64,000 nucleotides of DNA from Ipomoea triloba (lineage: Eukaryota; Streptophyta; Magnoliopsida; Solanales; Convolvulaceae), in assembly GCF_003576645.1 (NCBI RefSeq), contig NC_044929.1, positions 5,735,859 through 5,799,858 of the forward strand, read 5' to 3'. Position numbers and translations under genes: made by a program. This document shows positions 34,083 to 45,863 of this stretch, piece by piece (within the stretch, counting starts at the first letter, position 1; each line of letters begins with the position of its first letter). Below the pieces are notes generated by a model. That model searched no databases. It was not told the DNA's origin and saw only the letters and a list, made by a program, of their open reading frames with translations.

Positions 34083-35090
34083 CTTATTCATTCCCTTGTA
34101 TGTTCCCAGTGAAATGATTTCCAAAATAAATTTCATCACATAATATCCACATTCGGTACCTCCTCTTTGTATGGCACACTACATTTGAAGTAAATAATAT
34201 AATTAAGATTTTATTAATAAAAAACAATAAGATATATGTACTTACCGAACATGTAATCCATTTTAGTTGACGACTTGTTTTCTTTTCACCTATTATGCTT
34301 GTTGCCTTCAAAGACCTATTAATATAAGACATATATAAAATATACGTAAATGATTGACATCACTATATTAATAATAAGTATTAATTATATTTATAAATTT
34401 ACATACGTTTCAATTATATCTTTAATATCCTCACGTGGCGGATGACCAAGGGAATCAAACCAATAGATTTCATGTACTTTAGGACAAATAGCCATCAACA
34501 TCCAATGCCCCCTACAAATAAGAATTTTATTAGTTTATAGTATATTATATATAAGGTATTGTATTTTAAACATAATCAAATACTTACTCGAAATTATATG
34601 GGGCTAAATAGCAATCTTTCGTCTCACCATATCCCATGGTTTCACTTATATAGTTGATCCTCCCATTTCTAGTCGTCAGTTTTGGTTGAATCCAATTTGG
34701 ATCTAAAAAGCCATACTTGGTTTGTGATTGAAAACCATATTCTTTATAAATACCCCTACTCACAATCAAAAGCAATCATATAAATTACTAATAATTATGT
34801 TAAATAAAATTAAAACTATTTTGATCAAATAATACTAAAAACATATTACCTTATAAAGAACTGAATAATAGAAATATCTATTATTTGCCAACTTGTTCTG
34901 AAACTCTTCATGGCCTTTGTCACGCAATTTTGAATATTGGCATTTGTCATTATTCCTCTTGTAAGAAGCCCATTTGTCCAATTGCCTTCAACAGATCTTG
35001 AATTGAATTTCCTTATCATGATGGCCTCCAATTTTGGCTTTTCAAGTGTGAACACTTGACTTTGCAATGTCTTCTTCTGATATGCCAAGT
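34083..35090 (-). pseudogene. Ulp1-like (C48) protease of CACTA element
   Basis: Minus-strand exons can be read. 35088-34846 encodes a part with SWQIIDISIIQFFIR. 34775-34584 encodes YGFLDPNWIQPKL and TKDCYLAPYNFE. About 34515-34410 encodes GHWMLMAICPKVHEIYWFDS then LGHPPREDIKDIIET, with the catalytic His and Asp. About 34187-34083 encodes QRGGTECGYYVMKFI, with the catalytic Cys after Gln. Such proteases cleave SUMO-like isopeptide bonds; their role in the element is unknown. The catalytic residues are preserved, but I could not confirm a complete open message, so I call it a possible pseudogene. Confidence 0.6.
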
Positions 35091-35739
35091 TGATCTCTCC
35101 AAAATATTTCCTCCGGTGACTCTTGCTTGAGCATAAATTATATCACCGAAAAATTCACCAACACCTTCAAGTTGGTCTTCTCTTGCTTAATTCTAATTTT
35201 GCCTCCAAAAGTTAATTTTAGATTTTTGAATTATTATCCCAAAATTAAATTTAATTTTGGCTCTAATTTCATTCAAAAAAATTAATTTTGGATTGAATTT
35301 TTGTTACCAAAAATTAAATTTCCAATTATGAATTTTACCTCCAAGATTGCATTCTGGAAACAGAGTGTCAGACACTGATGGGCTTTAAATGAATTCCACA
35401 CATAAATTCGAACACTAAACATTTTGGTTCATGTTAAGTATTCTAACCATCACTCCATATTAATTCATTGGTTAATATTCTTCTCAAATATTCTTAGAAT
35501 GGCCTTAGTGGCATTTTCTCCTTCTTGAATAAATTAATTCGAACCAGTGATCTTTGGCTTGTGCTGCGCGTTCCTTGTCCATCCTTTCATTTCATCTTTA
35601 GATGACTTTCATAGCATATAATTAATAAATAACAATATGCTGAGTAAGTCTAATTCTCCTCAATTTCATATGACTTAGACTTAGACTTGGACTTTAGAGA
35701 TTGTACTTCTAGACTCAAAAATAAAATAAGGGGACTAAT
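35091..35739. other. Unassigned DNA between CACTA and copia remnants
   Basis: AT-rich, with repeated AAAATTAATTTTGG words at about 35200-35330. No gene is supported. Confidence 0.4.
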
Positions 35740-38220
35740 AAAAATTACAATTTGGTTCATCAAAACTATTACATTTTATTCCTAACACGTATATAAGCTG
35801 CATATCTAATTTTATTATTCTGCCAATGATGTAATATAGCGGAACCTAATGCCATCTTACGTGGGAGATTGTGATTGATTAAAATCAATCAAGGGTCTCT
35901 GCGTGAGCCCATAGGCTACAAAACTCGCTTTATATTATACTACCTCATCATTCTCATTTCTCTTTCGTACAAACATCCATTTGTAACCAACAGGGCTACA
36001 TTCAATGATGTACGTGTTATAAAGATAATGTATTTTAGCGAGTTGAGTTATGCCTTAGTTGCTCCTTTAAATTTTAACTAATGAGGATGCATTTGGCACC
36101 TCACCTGGATCCAGTTTATTTAAATGAGCAATTATATAGGCATGTGTTATCGACAACTATTATAATTTTCTCCCACATTCATGACAATTTCTAAATTAAC
36201 CAGATTGTTGACATTTCCCAAAGATATTAAGATCTGACGTTCCACATCCATAGTATTTGTTTGGTACACCTTACTAGAGTTTTCTTCATCTTGACGAACG
36301 TCTTCAGGACATAATTCTCATCAAAATAAGAGTGACAATGCTTCTTTACTAGATTTAGTATTATATTTCTTATCTCTTAAACTGATAGACCTCCTACACT
36401 TCTAGCGTCAAGGAGTATCAGTAGAGATATACGGTCCAAATTGGGGATTAAATATGGGAACTTATCACTCTTTTCTGATCAGCATGATCAATATCTATTT
36501 GGCAGATTATTTGCTAATGTCGCAAATATATTTACTTCTAAACTTCTAGTTCAGTTATCTTTCTGAACTTCTGGTTCAGTCTAACTAGTACGTGGATTTA
36601 ACTGATGAAGATTTTTCCATTCCATGGAAATTCTCGGCATTTCATTAAATTTGGACCTTATCTCCCCCTAATGCTAATAAATGATCTTCAATAAAGTATG
36701 CAATAAACGTATCTATTGATCCCTTATCATGGGCTCTAGGTATTTTGACAATCAAACAGAGTTCTATAATCGTCATATATACCTAATTTCATTCGATAGC
36801 CCTTAGAGATACGTTATGGTGGTGATATAGTAAAATGGAGTGCATACTAAGAATATAAACGCAGAATTGGGAACTGTTTATCACGTACTAGGTGTATGGG
36901 GGAATAGTCATGATATGTAGTGAGCTAGATTCGATCAAGTTTGATATCCCTAAAAATATCTAACTCATTGTATTTGCCCAAAGTGACCCAATTGCTCATG
37001 CCAAAATAATTTGGGCATTTTTATACTGTATGGAGCACATGCAGGGTTACTAGGTGTTACGTCTTCAGGACAGGAAAACTTTCTCGAGTGACCGAGAAAA
37101 CTTACCAATTATAGTTTTCTACGAATTTAAATCTTTTGCACCAATTAGTCTCCTGCGCTTCTGGCGATAGGGAGTGTTAGTGTGCATACTTGGTCCCTTG
37201 AGGAGTTCTACTCTTGAAGGAGTATTCACAACTTTAGCTGGTAATGATTCTATTTGAATGCCAAATAAATTCATGGATGGTGAGAGTATTTAGATTCATA
37301 ACTTGTTTGCTTCAGGCAAACCATGATATTGTGACTCACCTTTGACTTTCAAGCACATTTAAATTCATAACTCATTTGCTTCAAGCAAACCATCATGATA
37401 TGATTCACTTATGACTTTGAAGCACCATTTGCTTCAGGAAAATCATCATGATATGATTCACTTATGACTTTCAAGCACCATTTGCTTCAGGCAAACCATC
37501 ATGATGTGATTTACTTATGACTCATAACATTTTTAGTGGAATAGCATAATGCTAAAATAGAAGTTGCAGACTTCATTCATGAATCATAAGTCATTAGTCA
37601 CCCAATAGTTAATCCTTGATCGAGGTCTTCCAGACCTTATTAGAAAAATATCCCAATATCCAAATGTTGCCAAGTGTGAAGGTTTAGAACACGGAGAATA
37701 ATATTCCTTCATAAACACTTAGCATAATTTTTGTCATGTACTACTACTGGAGTACAATATGACCATCATAAAAGACAATGAGACTCACATTATTTAGTAT
37801 GATTTTCATGTACTTCTACTAGAGTACAATGTTAGTCATGTACTTCTACCGGAGTACAAGGTTATTACCTTTTCATGTACTTCTACTAGAGTACAATGTT
37901 AGTCATGTACCTCTACCGGAGTACAAAGTTATTACCTTTCCATGTACTTCTACTGGAGTACAAGGTTAGTCATGTACTTCTACCGGAGTACGTTATTACC
38001 TTTAAAAATTAATGGAGTCTTGTATTAATTTTGTCTTTCCATAGAAGATTATGACTATTTATTTATCATAGCAGTCCTTCGGGGATTTATTTAGGGATTG
38101 TGGATCAAATATTCATAATTAATCTAGGATTTGTGCCAAGGGGTGACAAATAAAAATTAGTGCTCTTAATTTACCTTCTGGGTAAAGTTATATTAGATTT
38201 TTTACCATCTAGGTAATAAT
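35740..38220 (-). pseudogene. Decayed copia polyprotein
   Basis: On the minus strand, about 37025-36930 encodes FWHEQLGHFGQI, the GAG-pre-integrase motif. About 36030-35760 encodes PVGYKWMFVRKRNENDEVV, then YKASFVAYGLTQRP, the start of the copia reverse transcriptase. Both are broken by stops and frameshifts. Order and strand fit one element read from high to low coordinates. Two direct-repeat clusters lie in it: about 68-bp units with GCTTCAGGCAAACCATCATG (37300-37530) and units with GTACTTCTACYGGAGTAC (37735-38000). LTRs were not identified. Confidence 0.6.
37735..38000. repeat. TCATGTACTTCTAC-GGAGTAC tandem repeats
   Basis: Seven or so copies of TCATGTACTTCTACTRGAGTACAA with variants. Each copy contains a GTACTTC...GAGTAC imperfect palindrome. 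The repeats lie within the copia remnant. Confidence 0.75.
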
Positions 38221-38479
38221 ATATTGGTCAGCTCTCCTAGAGCCCTTAATCATTTTGTACTACCAAATACTGTAGTAACAAATTTCTTATTCAATGTGCA
38301 AAATTCTTTTCACACATATTGTATGTGTGGTTGCACTATCCACCAAGCACTGAAATATGAAGAAGGAGAGGCAATTTTATTGATGATTTTCGGAATGAGT
38401 TTAACAAAGGGTGAAGGGGAGGTATTTATATTATCAGAGTTTGAATATGTAAATAATATTTATACAGTAAATGGAGACA

Positions 38480-38885
38480 TGGTCGTGCTAGCATAAGTGG
38501 GTGGTAAAAGGCTATAAGGTTATATATTATATTATAAGTCTACTCCAGGAATCTTGTGTTCAATTCCCACTAGTCTACCTAACCTTGTTGATTATCCAGA
38601 CTTAGCTTCCAGCGAGCAATCAGATATGTATAGAAATAACTTCTCATCTTACCTAAATAGTACTTGTGGTCTAATGGGTATAAACTCTTTTTATGAACAA
38701 GAAGTCCAGGTTCGAATCCTTGCTTGGACACCCACCATACTTATTTTAACTAATAACTCCTATTTTGGACTTCGAATCCTTGCTTAGACACCTACCATAC
38801 TTATTTTAACTAATAACTCCTAACAAGAAGTCCAGGTTCGAATCCTTGCTTGGACACCCACCATACTTATTTTAACTAATAACTC
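38480..38885 (+). mobile_element. tRNA-like SINE pieces with a duplicated tail
   Basis: CTTGTGGTCTAATGGGTATA then CAGGTTCGAATCCTTGCTTGG (38660-38735) are box A- and box B-like. The segment TTCGAATCCTTGCTT ... TTAACTAATAACTCC is present three times (38711, 38769, 38837). A second, different tRNA-like unit precedes it at about 38485-38570 (GTGCTAGCATAAGTGGGTGG, TGTGTTCAATTCCCAC). Neither folds as a functional tRNA. Confidence 0.45.
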
Positions 38886-38961
38886 CTATTTAACAAAAAG
38901 ATCAAAATTAGTACAAAATTAACCGTTAAGGGTACGAATAGTGGAATTAGTATTTATGGAA

Positions 38962-40178
38962 GAGTTAATACCTAATATAGTCCTCGACTATGGTGGTTTT
39001 ACTCAATTTAGTCCTAAGTGACTTTCTGTGCTTAATTTAGTCCTCGACTTTGATGATTTTACCCAATTTAGTCCTCCGTTAGGAATTCTGTTAGTTGGCT
39101 GTTAGTAGAAGGGTTAACATGGTAATTTTCTTTCGTTTTTAAAAAAACTAAATAAAATAAAATAAAATTTCCCCATCTAACTTGTAACANAATATAGTCC
39201 TCGACTATGGTGGTTTTACTCAATTTAGTCCTAAGTGACTTTCTGTGCTTAATTTAGTCCTCGACTTTGATGATTTTACCCAATTTAGTCCTCCGTTAGG
39301 AATTCTGTTAGTTGGCTGTTAGTAGAAGGGTTAACATGGTAATTTTCTTTCGTTTTTAAAAAAACTAAATAAAATAAAATAAAATTTCCCCATCTAACTT
39401 GTAACAAGCCCTAGAAATCTAAAAGCATACAAAAACCATTGATAAATTGAAAGCATACAAAACCCATTGATAAATTGAAAGCATACACATGCCGAACGCC
39501 CGGGAAACTTGTTATGCACGGCTGGCATGCCAGCCATTGTTGAACCTTGTTACGAACTGTTGGCACTAAAAGCAAATGCAGAACTGAAAGCAAACACCAT
39601 GGGGGATTCGAGACGAAGAAACAATGGCTTTCGAGATGCAACGATAACGACCAACATAGTATTATGGTTTTTTGTGTGCACGGCGGCGCAGTCACAAAAT
39701 GTGAATGTACCGGAAAAAATTCAAGGGAAATTCATCTGCCGCAAGATAACACGTATGGGTTTAGAATTTTGATTTATTTTTCTGTTTAAACTTTGGAAGA
39801 AGCAATTCCTTTCTTGGGAAGTGCTGACATTGATGCACAGTTCAATACAGAGCATAATCAAATTGCCTCTTGCATCTGCGATTATATATATACTCTGTAT
39901 CTTGGAAGTGAATCAATTGTTGGGTTTGTATGCTTTTAGATTTCTAGGGCTTGTTACAAGGAAGATGGGGAAATTTTATTTTATTTTATTTATTGTTTTT
40001 AAATCGAAAGAAAATTACCATGTTAACCCTTCTACTAACAGCGAACTAACAGAATTCCTAAAGGAGGACTAAATTGGGTAAAATCATTAAAGTCGAGGAC
40101 TAAATTAAGCACAAAAAGTCACTTAAGACTAAATTGAATAAAACCACTATAGTCGAGGACTATATTAGGTATTAACTC
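38962..40178. mobile_element. Mutator-like element adjoining the F-box gene
   Basis: Left end GAGTTAATACCTAATATAGT; right end mirrored ACTATATTAGGTATTAACTC. Flanks ATTTATGGAA (38952-38961) and ATCTATGGAA (40179-40188) are a 10-bp target duplication with one mismatch. The inverted arms run about 250 bp. The centre (39430-39920) is GC-richer than the arms and has open frames without a known domain, perhaps captured host DNA. An N at 39190 marks an assembly problem: 38974-39189 reappears from 39191. The right end lies only about 500 bp from the F-box start codon. Confidence 0.8.
38974..39406. repeat. 216-bp duplicated contig overlap around N at 39190
   Basis: 38974-39189 and 39191-39406 are identical, separated by one N. 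Best explained as an unmerged contig overlap inside the Mutator-like arm. Confidence 0.9.
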
Positions 40179-40199
40179 ATCTATGGAATTAACTCTTCT

Positions 40200-40678
40200 A
40201 ATTTCTTTCTCTTTTGTCTTCCTGACCAACGTAGAGACGGCGAGACCGAGACGCGACGCTTTACCCTTTCGCCTCTACGCATACCGGCAGACGGCAGACG
40301 GCAGACCGCAGATTCGCAGATTCTCCTCCAGGCCGTCTCCATCGTCCGGGATCAGGTGTCAGGTTCGAACCAATCTTCATATTCTTAAACTTTTATTCTC
40401 TTTATTAGTTTGCCCTAATGGTTAATTCCATATTTGATAAATGTGCGATCTTGATTTCATTTCCATTCATAATTCCATATTTGATAAATGATTTCATTTC
40501 CATTCATAATTCCATATTTGATAAATGATTTCATTTCCATTCATAATTCCATATTTGATAAATGTGCGATCTTGATTTTATTTCCATTCATATTTTAATT
40601 GTATTGCTGTACTCTGAATGCGCTCCACCACATGTTTCTAAATTCTTCACATAATCACATCATTGCTATAGGAAGAAA
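40200..40678 (+). promoter_or_regulatory. Probable 5' UTR exon and leader intron of the F-box gene
   Basis: Positions about 40200-40362 are GC-rich and end in GGTGTCAG/GTTCGAAC, a plausible donor. The acceptor TTGCTATAG/GAAGAAA lies just before the ATG at 40679. The intron contains four copies of an AATTCCATATTTGATAAATG unit with 37- or 47-bp spacing. Confidence 0.45.
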
Positions 40679-42438
40679 ATGGTGGACTATTTGTCAATGC
40701 TGCCTGATGAGCTCATTTATGAGGTTCTTTCCCGTCTTCCGATGAAGGATATAGTCCGTACTTCTATTCTTTCAAAGCACTGGCATGACATTTGGCTCTC
40801 TTACCCCAATTTTGAACTTCATTTTGATTTTTGCATGTGTGATGGGCACTTCATGACTCGTAATGGGTATAGATTCTTGAATTTTATTGAAAATTGCGTT
40901 GATCAATGCCTGTCTAGGAAGGAATCCATTGAAAATTTCAGTCTTAGTATCTGTTTTCCTGACATTCAAAGATTGACAGCAAAACTCAACGGTTGGTTAG
41001 ATTTTGCTACTGAAAGGAATGTTTCCAAGCTTACGCTTAGGTTTGGTCGATCGTTTGACTTTATCCCCCATTCTCAAGTTTTATATTCCATTCCTGAAGA
41101 GGTGCTAAATGCCAAAACACTTGTGGTGTTGGATTTATATCGGTGTAATTTGGAGGAAGGCAACGTTAATCTACCATGTTTAGCAAAGCTTTCTCTTAAT
41201 AAATGCTTATTTGCGGATGAAAGTTTGATGCAAGATATTGTGAATGCTTGCCCTGCTGTTGAGCAAATATCAATTGTAAGATGCATTGGTGTGGGGCATT
41301 TTCTCAATATTTCTTGCAAACCTCACTTAAAGAGCTTTAAAGTTGACCAGTGCAAGGAGTTTCAAAAAATTGGAATTGATGCACCAAGTCTTCATCAACT
41401 TTCGTATAGCAGTTCAAACAAAACATGTGCTATTCACATGTCTACTTGGTCCACTGTGAAACAACTGGAATTGGGTCGTGGCATGATTTCGCAGTTGGAA
41501 TATTTTCTGCCTAAATTCCAGTGTCTTGAAGAATTGAGGTTAAGCAATGGACAAGCAAAAAAGTTGGTGAAGATTTCAAGTTCAACTCTTAAGAGATTGG
41601 TTTTACAATTTGTCCGCACCTTCCCCAAATCAAAAATTGAAGCACCAAATTTGCAGACTTTAGAGTTTTCCCCAGCTAAATTGAGTTCTAAGTTCAAGTT
41701 TGCCTCCTGGAATGTTCCGAAATTGGAAAATATTGACATGATATTTTCAGTTCGATACTTTAACAAAGCTTATAAGGCAGGACTTGGTCAATTTCTTATG
41801 AAATTGCCTAGCTATGGCGATCTGAAAATGGTCATGTCTGACTATGAGGTTAGTAACTCCCATTTTCTTGCTTAGATCATTTCTTAATCATGTTGCACTC
41901 TAATTTGCATTTTGTTATTTGTGCAGGATTTTGTGATGATTGAGAAATTGCATGCTGTGTCCTTCAGTTCTCTCCGGAATATGGTTAATAGATCAGATGC
42001 AAAAAACATTCTTATCTCATCGGGGGAAACAAGACTGGCTCAGATGCTTGGGGATATCTCATCGGGGGAAACAAGACTGGCTCAGATGCTTGGGGATCAG
42101 GAAATCAAAGGTGCCACCACAATATACTTGGCCTGTTCTTCTCCGGAGGCTGCTGAGGTATTCCTTTTTCAACCTACACAAACAATATGCAAATATTTCT
42201 TTTAAGTTTGGTTTATAATGCTGTAATTTTGTTTAAACTAATACAGGCCTTCTGTAAAGAAATTGAGTATCACCCAATTATTAAGGACAGCTATCAGCTT
42301 CTGCAGATGGTATCTCCCGAAGTGTTAGAAATTAAAATGACCTCTGCATTGAGAAGAAGGCTGTGTAGAGCTTTCAAACATCATGCCGGACTGATCTTGC
42401 ACAGGAAGAAGGTGGAAGATACATCATGTTTTACTTAA
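40679..42438 (+). CDS. F-box protein with leucine-rich repeats
   Basis: Coding exons are 40679-41848, 41927-42157 and 42247-42438, all phase 0 with GT-AG introns, giving 530 residues. Residues 5-45 are an F-box (LPDELIYEVLSRLPMKDIVR then SILSKHWHDIW), which binds SKP1 in an SCF ubiquitin ligase. Residues about 130-380 contain degenerate plant-type leucine-rich repeats (LVVLDLYRCNLE, LAKLSLNKCLF, LKSFKVDQCKEF, LEELRLSNGQ), the probable substrate-binding part. This is the F-box/LRR layout common in large plant families; the substrate is unknown. Residues 420-433 are repeated exactly at 434-447 by a 42-bp duplication that is likely an assembly artefact; without it the protein has 516 residues. 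Confidence 0.85.
42014..42097. repeat. 42-bp perfect tandem duplication in F-box exon 2
   Basis: Units 42014-42055 and 42056-42097 are identical and double the block ISSGETRLAQMLGD in frame. Same period as the two in CWC22. Confidence 0.9.
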
Positions 42439-43800
42439 GACTGGACATAATATGCCACCCCTATCCCTAGAATAGATGTTTGCCAGCATTTGTTTACTTT
42501 TGTAGACTGCAGTGATTCCTTCTCCAAATTAAAGAAACATTTATATCTTTTAGGGAAAAGTCAGTTTTAGTTTCTCAATTATACTTTCGGAATTGATTAC
42601 CTTATGGTATGCTGTTGGACTGTATTTGAAATTTTACTTGGTTCTTTTAATGTGTTTTGCTGACTTAACTCTCATTGGCATGTGTATTCTTTTGCGGAAT
42701 TGCTTTAGTCATGCAATGGCATGCCACCTTTCTTTTTTGTTGTGTCTGGGTATGGATGCTGCTGCATTGAATTGGCTTTTTATTCTTTCTACTATTTTTC
42801 AGTAAGAATATGGTATCTTGGATAGCTTTTCTATTACATTGTTATTCTCAGACATGATCATACATAGAGTGGTGTAACATTTCAGGGAGTGCATCTAGTT
42901 TCACAAATAATAGTATGTGTTGCAAATTCTAGTCGCAGTGTTCATTTTCAAGATGTTTTAGGCTATTGATAACTTTCTGCCTAATTTAATATCATGAATG
43001 CTACCTTTTGTAGAGAGGGATCAAATGAAATCTAGTCCATGGGTGAATGCATTCATACATAGGGAATATTTTTTTGATTTGCAAAGTGAATATGAATAAC
43101 AATGTGTTAGACATTATACATTGTGTTTTTCTACCTAGAAGAAATTTTGCAGTGTTTGATGACTATTTAATTTCTAATGGGAGCTCACGTTTTGATACTT
43201 AATGACTAGAAATCCTAACTATAAATAAATTAGTTTAATTGAAATATGTTAACTATAAATATATTCGTGTATCGTTTTGGGATTACACTAGTTTGATATA
43301 ACATAATGACATTTAAAAAATGCAACCCTTTAAATTGCCCTTAAAATGTTTTCAAACATTATATAATTTTGTTTTTTTTGAAGATAACATTAGATATACT
43401 TTTTTGTACTCTTTCCAACACCACCATAAAGAAAGTATTCATCACGAGTATTTTCAATGTGAATTAGTAGTAAAGTAATGTTTCACATATTTTCTAAATT
43501 CTCATTCCAATCTTCTTCTCTTGATGTGGTATAATCTAATTAAGCACTCAATAAATAAAAAGAGTTTATATTGTCATGTCAAGAGAAAGAGATTAAATAA
43601 AAAAAAATTGAAGAAAAAACTAACATTATATTATTTTTAATGATAATATACGTTAAATATTATTACTCAAAAAAAAAATCAAGTTGAGACATCTCCGGTC
43701 TCGAGACTAGTAGTCTGGTTACAAGTGTTTTTCTCTTTGTATACAATGGTATATAAATTGTGAATCGAGGTAGATGAGTAATCAACTAATCATTAACAAC
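42439..43800. other. 3' flank of F-box gene, intergenic
   Basis: The first part is probably the 3' UTR. Beyond that I see AT-rich DNA without gene, RNA or clear repeat. Confidence 0.4.
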
Positions 43801-43804
43801 TAAA

Positions 43805-43895
43805 TATAACATGGGTGTGGTTGACTGGAAGTGACTAATGCATTTTTAACCAAAGGTCAAAGGTTCAAGATGGTGGAAATCTTGGACTACTACAC
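43805..43895 (+). mobile_element. Possible tRNA-derived SINE
   Basis: GGGTGTGGTTGACTGGAAGTG followed by AAAGGTTCAAGATGGTGG resembles box A and box B, different from the SINE family at 612. It fits the head of a second SINE family; the 3' end is unclear. Confidence 0.35.
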
Positions 43896-44425
43896 CTAAA
43901 AAAGAATAACTACTAAATTCAGCGAGGGGATGAAATGTAATACTACTTTTGTTGTAATTCTTTGGCTATATATTTAGTTGTCATTATCCTACTTAAAATT
44001 AATTGGTGATAAGTAGGTGGACATTAATCATTTAACTGCATCTCTTCATGATAAGCTACAACGCCACGTCTCGACAGATCGAGTAGCGATTGAACTTTGC
44101 CAACCCGACCGTCTCGATGGATCGAGTAGCGATTGAACTCTGCCAACCCGACCGACGCCCAACAATTTAATTTAGTGTTAGTGAATGAAATTTATATATT
44201 TAAGAGTTATCCTTAAATTCATAATACATACAAGAACTTATGAAATATATATACAAAGTATTAAAAAATGGTCCATTTATTTTTGTATTGCATCTCTCCC
44301 ACTTAATATATCTTACACAATAACAAGACATAACATAGTCAAGATTTAAAAATATATTAGGACTTCTATTAAATACAAGATAGTCAGATTTCAAAATTAT
44401 AAGAATTTTTTTAATAAAATGGGTA
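43896..44425. other. Intergenic DNA with a short direct repeat
   Basis: Two imperfect copies of a 43-base unit (GATCGAGTAGCGATTGAACT, GCCAACCCGACCG) lie at about 44070-44156. No gene is supported. Confidence 0.4.
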
Positions 44426-44743
44426 TATATATAGGTTCCGGATCATGCGAGAACCTATTATTAGGTGAGGACCCTGTGGACAAATCCAGATCATCTATTT
44501 GAAGTGATCTAACAACTATGAATGCAACTGCACAACAAAGTGGGAGGGGCGCACAACAATCACACTATGAATGCATAACAAATTGAGACTGATGCACAGC
44601 AAACTAAGCACGAATGCACAACAAACTGAGCGCCAAAAATTAAATTTATTGTACAAAATTAATCACAATTATTGAATTATTTAAATCAAAGGATCAGATA
44701 AGTCAACATGGTCTTCACCTATCTATAGGTCCTCATTTGATCC

Positions 44744-44780
<37 letters not shown>
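44426..44780. mobile_element. Sequence inserted in a (TA)n microsatellite
   Basis: A 310-bp sequence starting GGTTCCGGATCATGCGAGAACC and ending GGTCCTCATTTGATCC sits between TA runs on both sides. It includes several GCACAAC words (TGCACAACAAAGTG, GCGCACAACAATC, TGCACAGCAAAC). Elements bounded by TA repeats and with such interiors are known in plants (Micron-like), but the class is inferred. Confidence 0.4.
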
Positions 44781-44783
<3 letters not shown>

Positions 44784-45863
44784 TTAACGAATTTGTAATG
44801 AATTGATTTGTTATGTATTTTAATTACGCATATTATAATAAAACTTAATTTGATTGATTTCAAATTTCAAAGCTATTTTTTTTTTTTTTGGTCTAGGATG
44901 GGCGGAAAATTAAAATGCATACCAAATCAATTTATTAGCCCCCAATATAGTACCAAATTTAGTTTGACTTAACAAAATTTAAAGCAGTGTTGTGTCACTT
45001 TACAATTAGTTACAATAATTTTATTTTACAAAATTTAACAATATAATAATTTCTAAATATTAATTCAAAGAATCTATAAATACTTAATTCGGGGGAGTTT
45101 TGAATCGTGCTAATCCATTTTCCTATAGTGTTATTTTACATTGTAAGTAATAACTCAAAATATTCATTACGACTCTCACTTTTTAGCAATACTTTTTTCT
45201 TTCTGAAATTTGTTTGAGTGATGACTATGAGTCCAAATGCTTTATTTATTTATTTGGCTAGGAGCGTAGAATCAAAGAGCAACATTGCAAATATCATTTT
45301 ACAAATATTGGTAGTTATTCATTTCTCATAGACAAAAGATCGTTATGCACATTAATATTTCATGAAGATATTTTTAGATGTTCTGTTATCAATTTTCTAA
45401 TGAAGGTTAGAAGTAGTTGTATTTGATTAACAATATAAGAACCTGCAACTATCTTTTAGGTATATTATCAGAATTGTTATAAAAGTGCATAACTAATAAC
45501 ACACATATTGCAAAGGTATTTTGCCCAAAATAAGTAAGTACAGATTATAGATATTTTTGTGTATGACAATGTCTTTTTTTAGTATTAAAGGTAGCAAAGA
45601 AATATTACAATTAACATTAGTTCATTTATGAGCTTTCATGCATATATTTTTCTATATTATGTAACTAGTAATAATATGTAATTTACCATTATAATTTTTA
45701 TCATGTATTCATTGAATTCATTGTCATGTAACTTTATATTATTATTCTGACAGTAATAATTATTATGTATATCTATATTTAATTTACTGTCATGCAACTT
45801 TATATTATTATCCTCATAATAATTATTATCATCCACTAAAATTGAATTCATTTCTATAAGGCA
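44781..45863. other. AT-rich intergenic DNA
   Basis: It includes a partial direct repeat (ATGTAACTTTATATTATTAT, ATGCAACTTTATATTATTAT) at about 45725 and 45790. No gene is supported. Confidence 0.4.

Larger units (their letters stand above)
33162..35090 (-). mobile_element. CACTA element: terminus, hairpin array and Ulp1 ORF
   Basis: CACTACTACAGAAAACAC at 33162 is a textbook CACTA end. It is followed by seven palindromes (33180-33600) and then a minus-strand gene remnant for an Ulp1-type cysteine protease, a common second gene of plant CACTA elements. The far terminus was not found before the copia remnant at 35.7 kb, so the element is truncated or interrupted. Confidence 0.65.
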
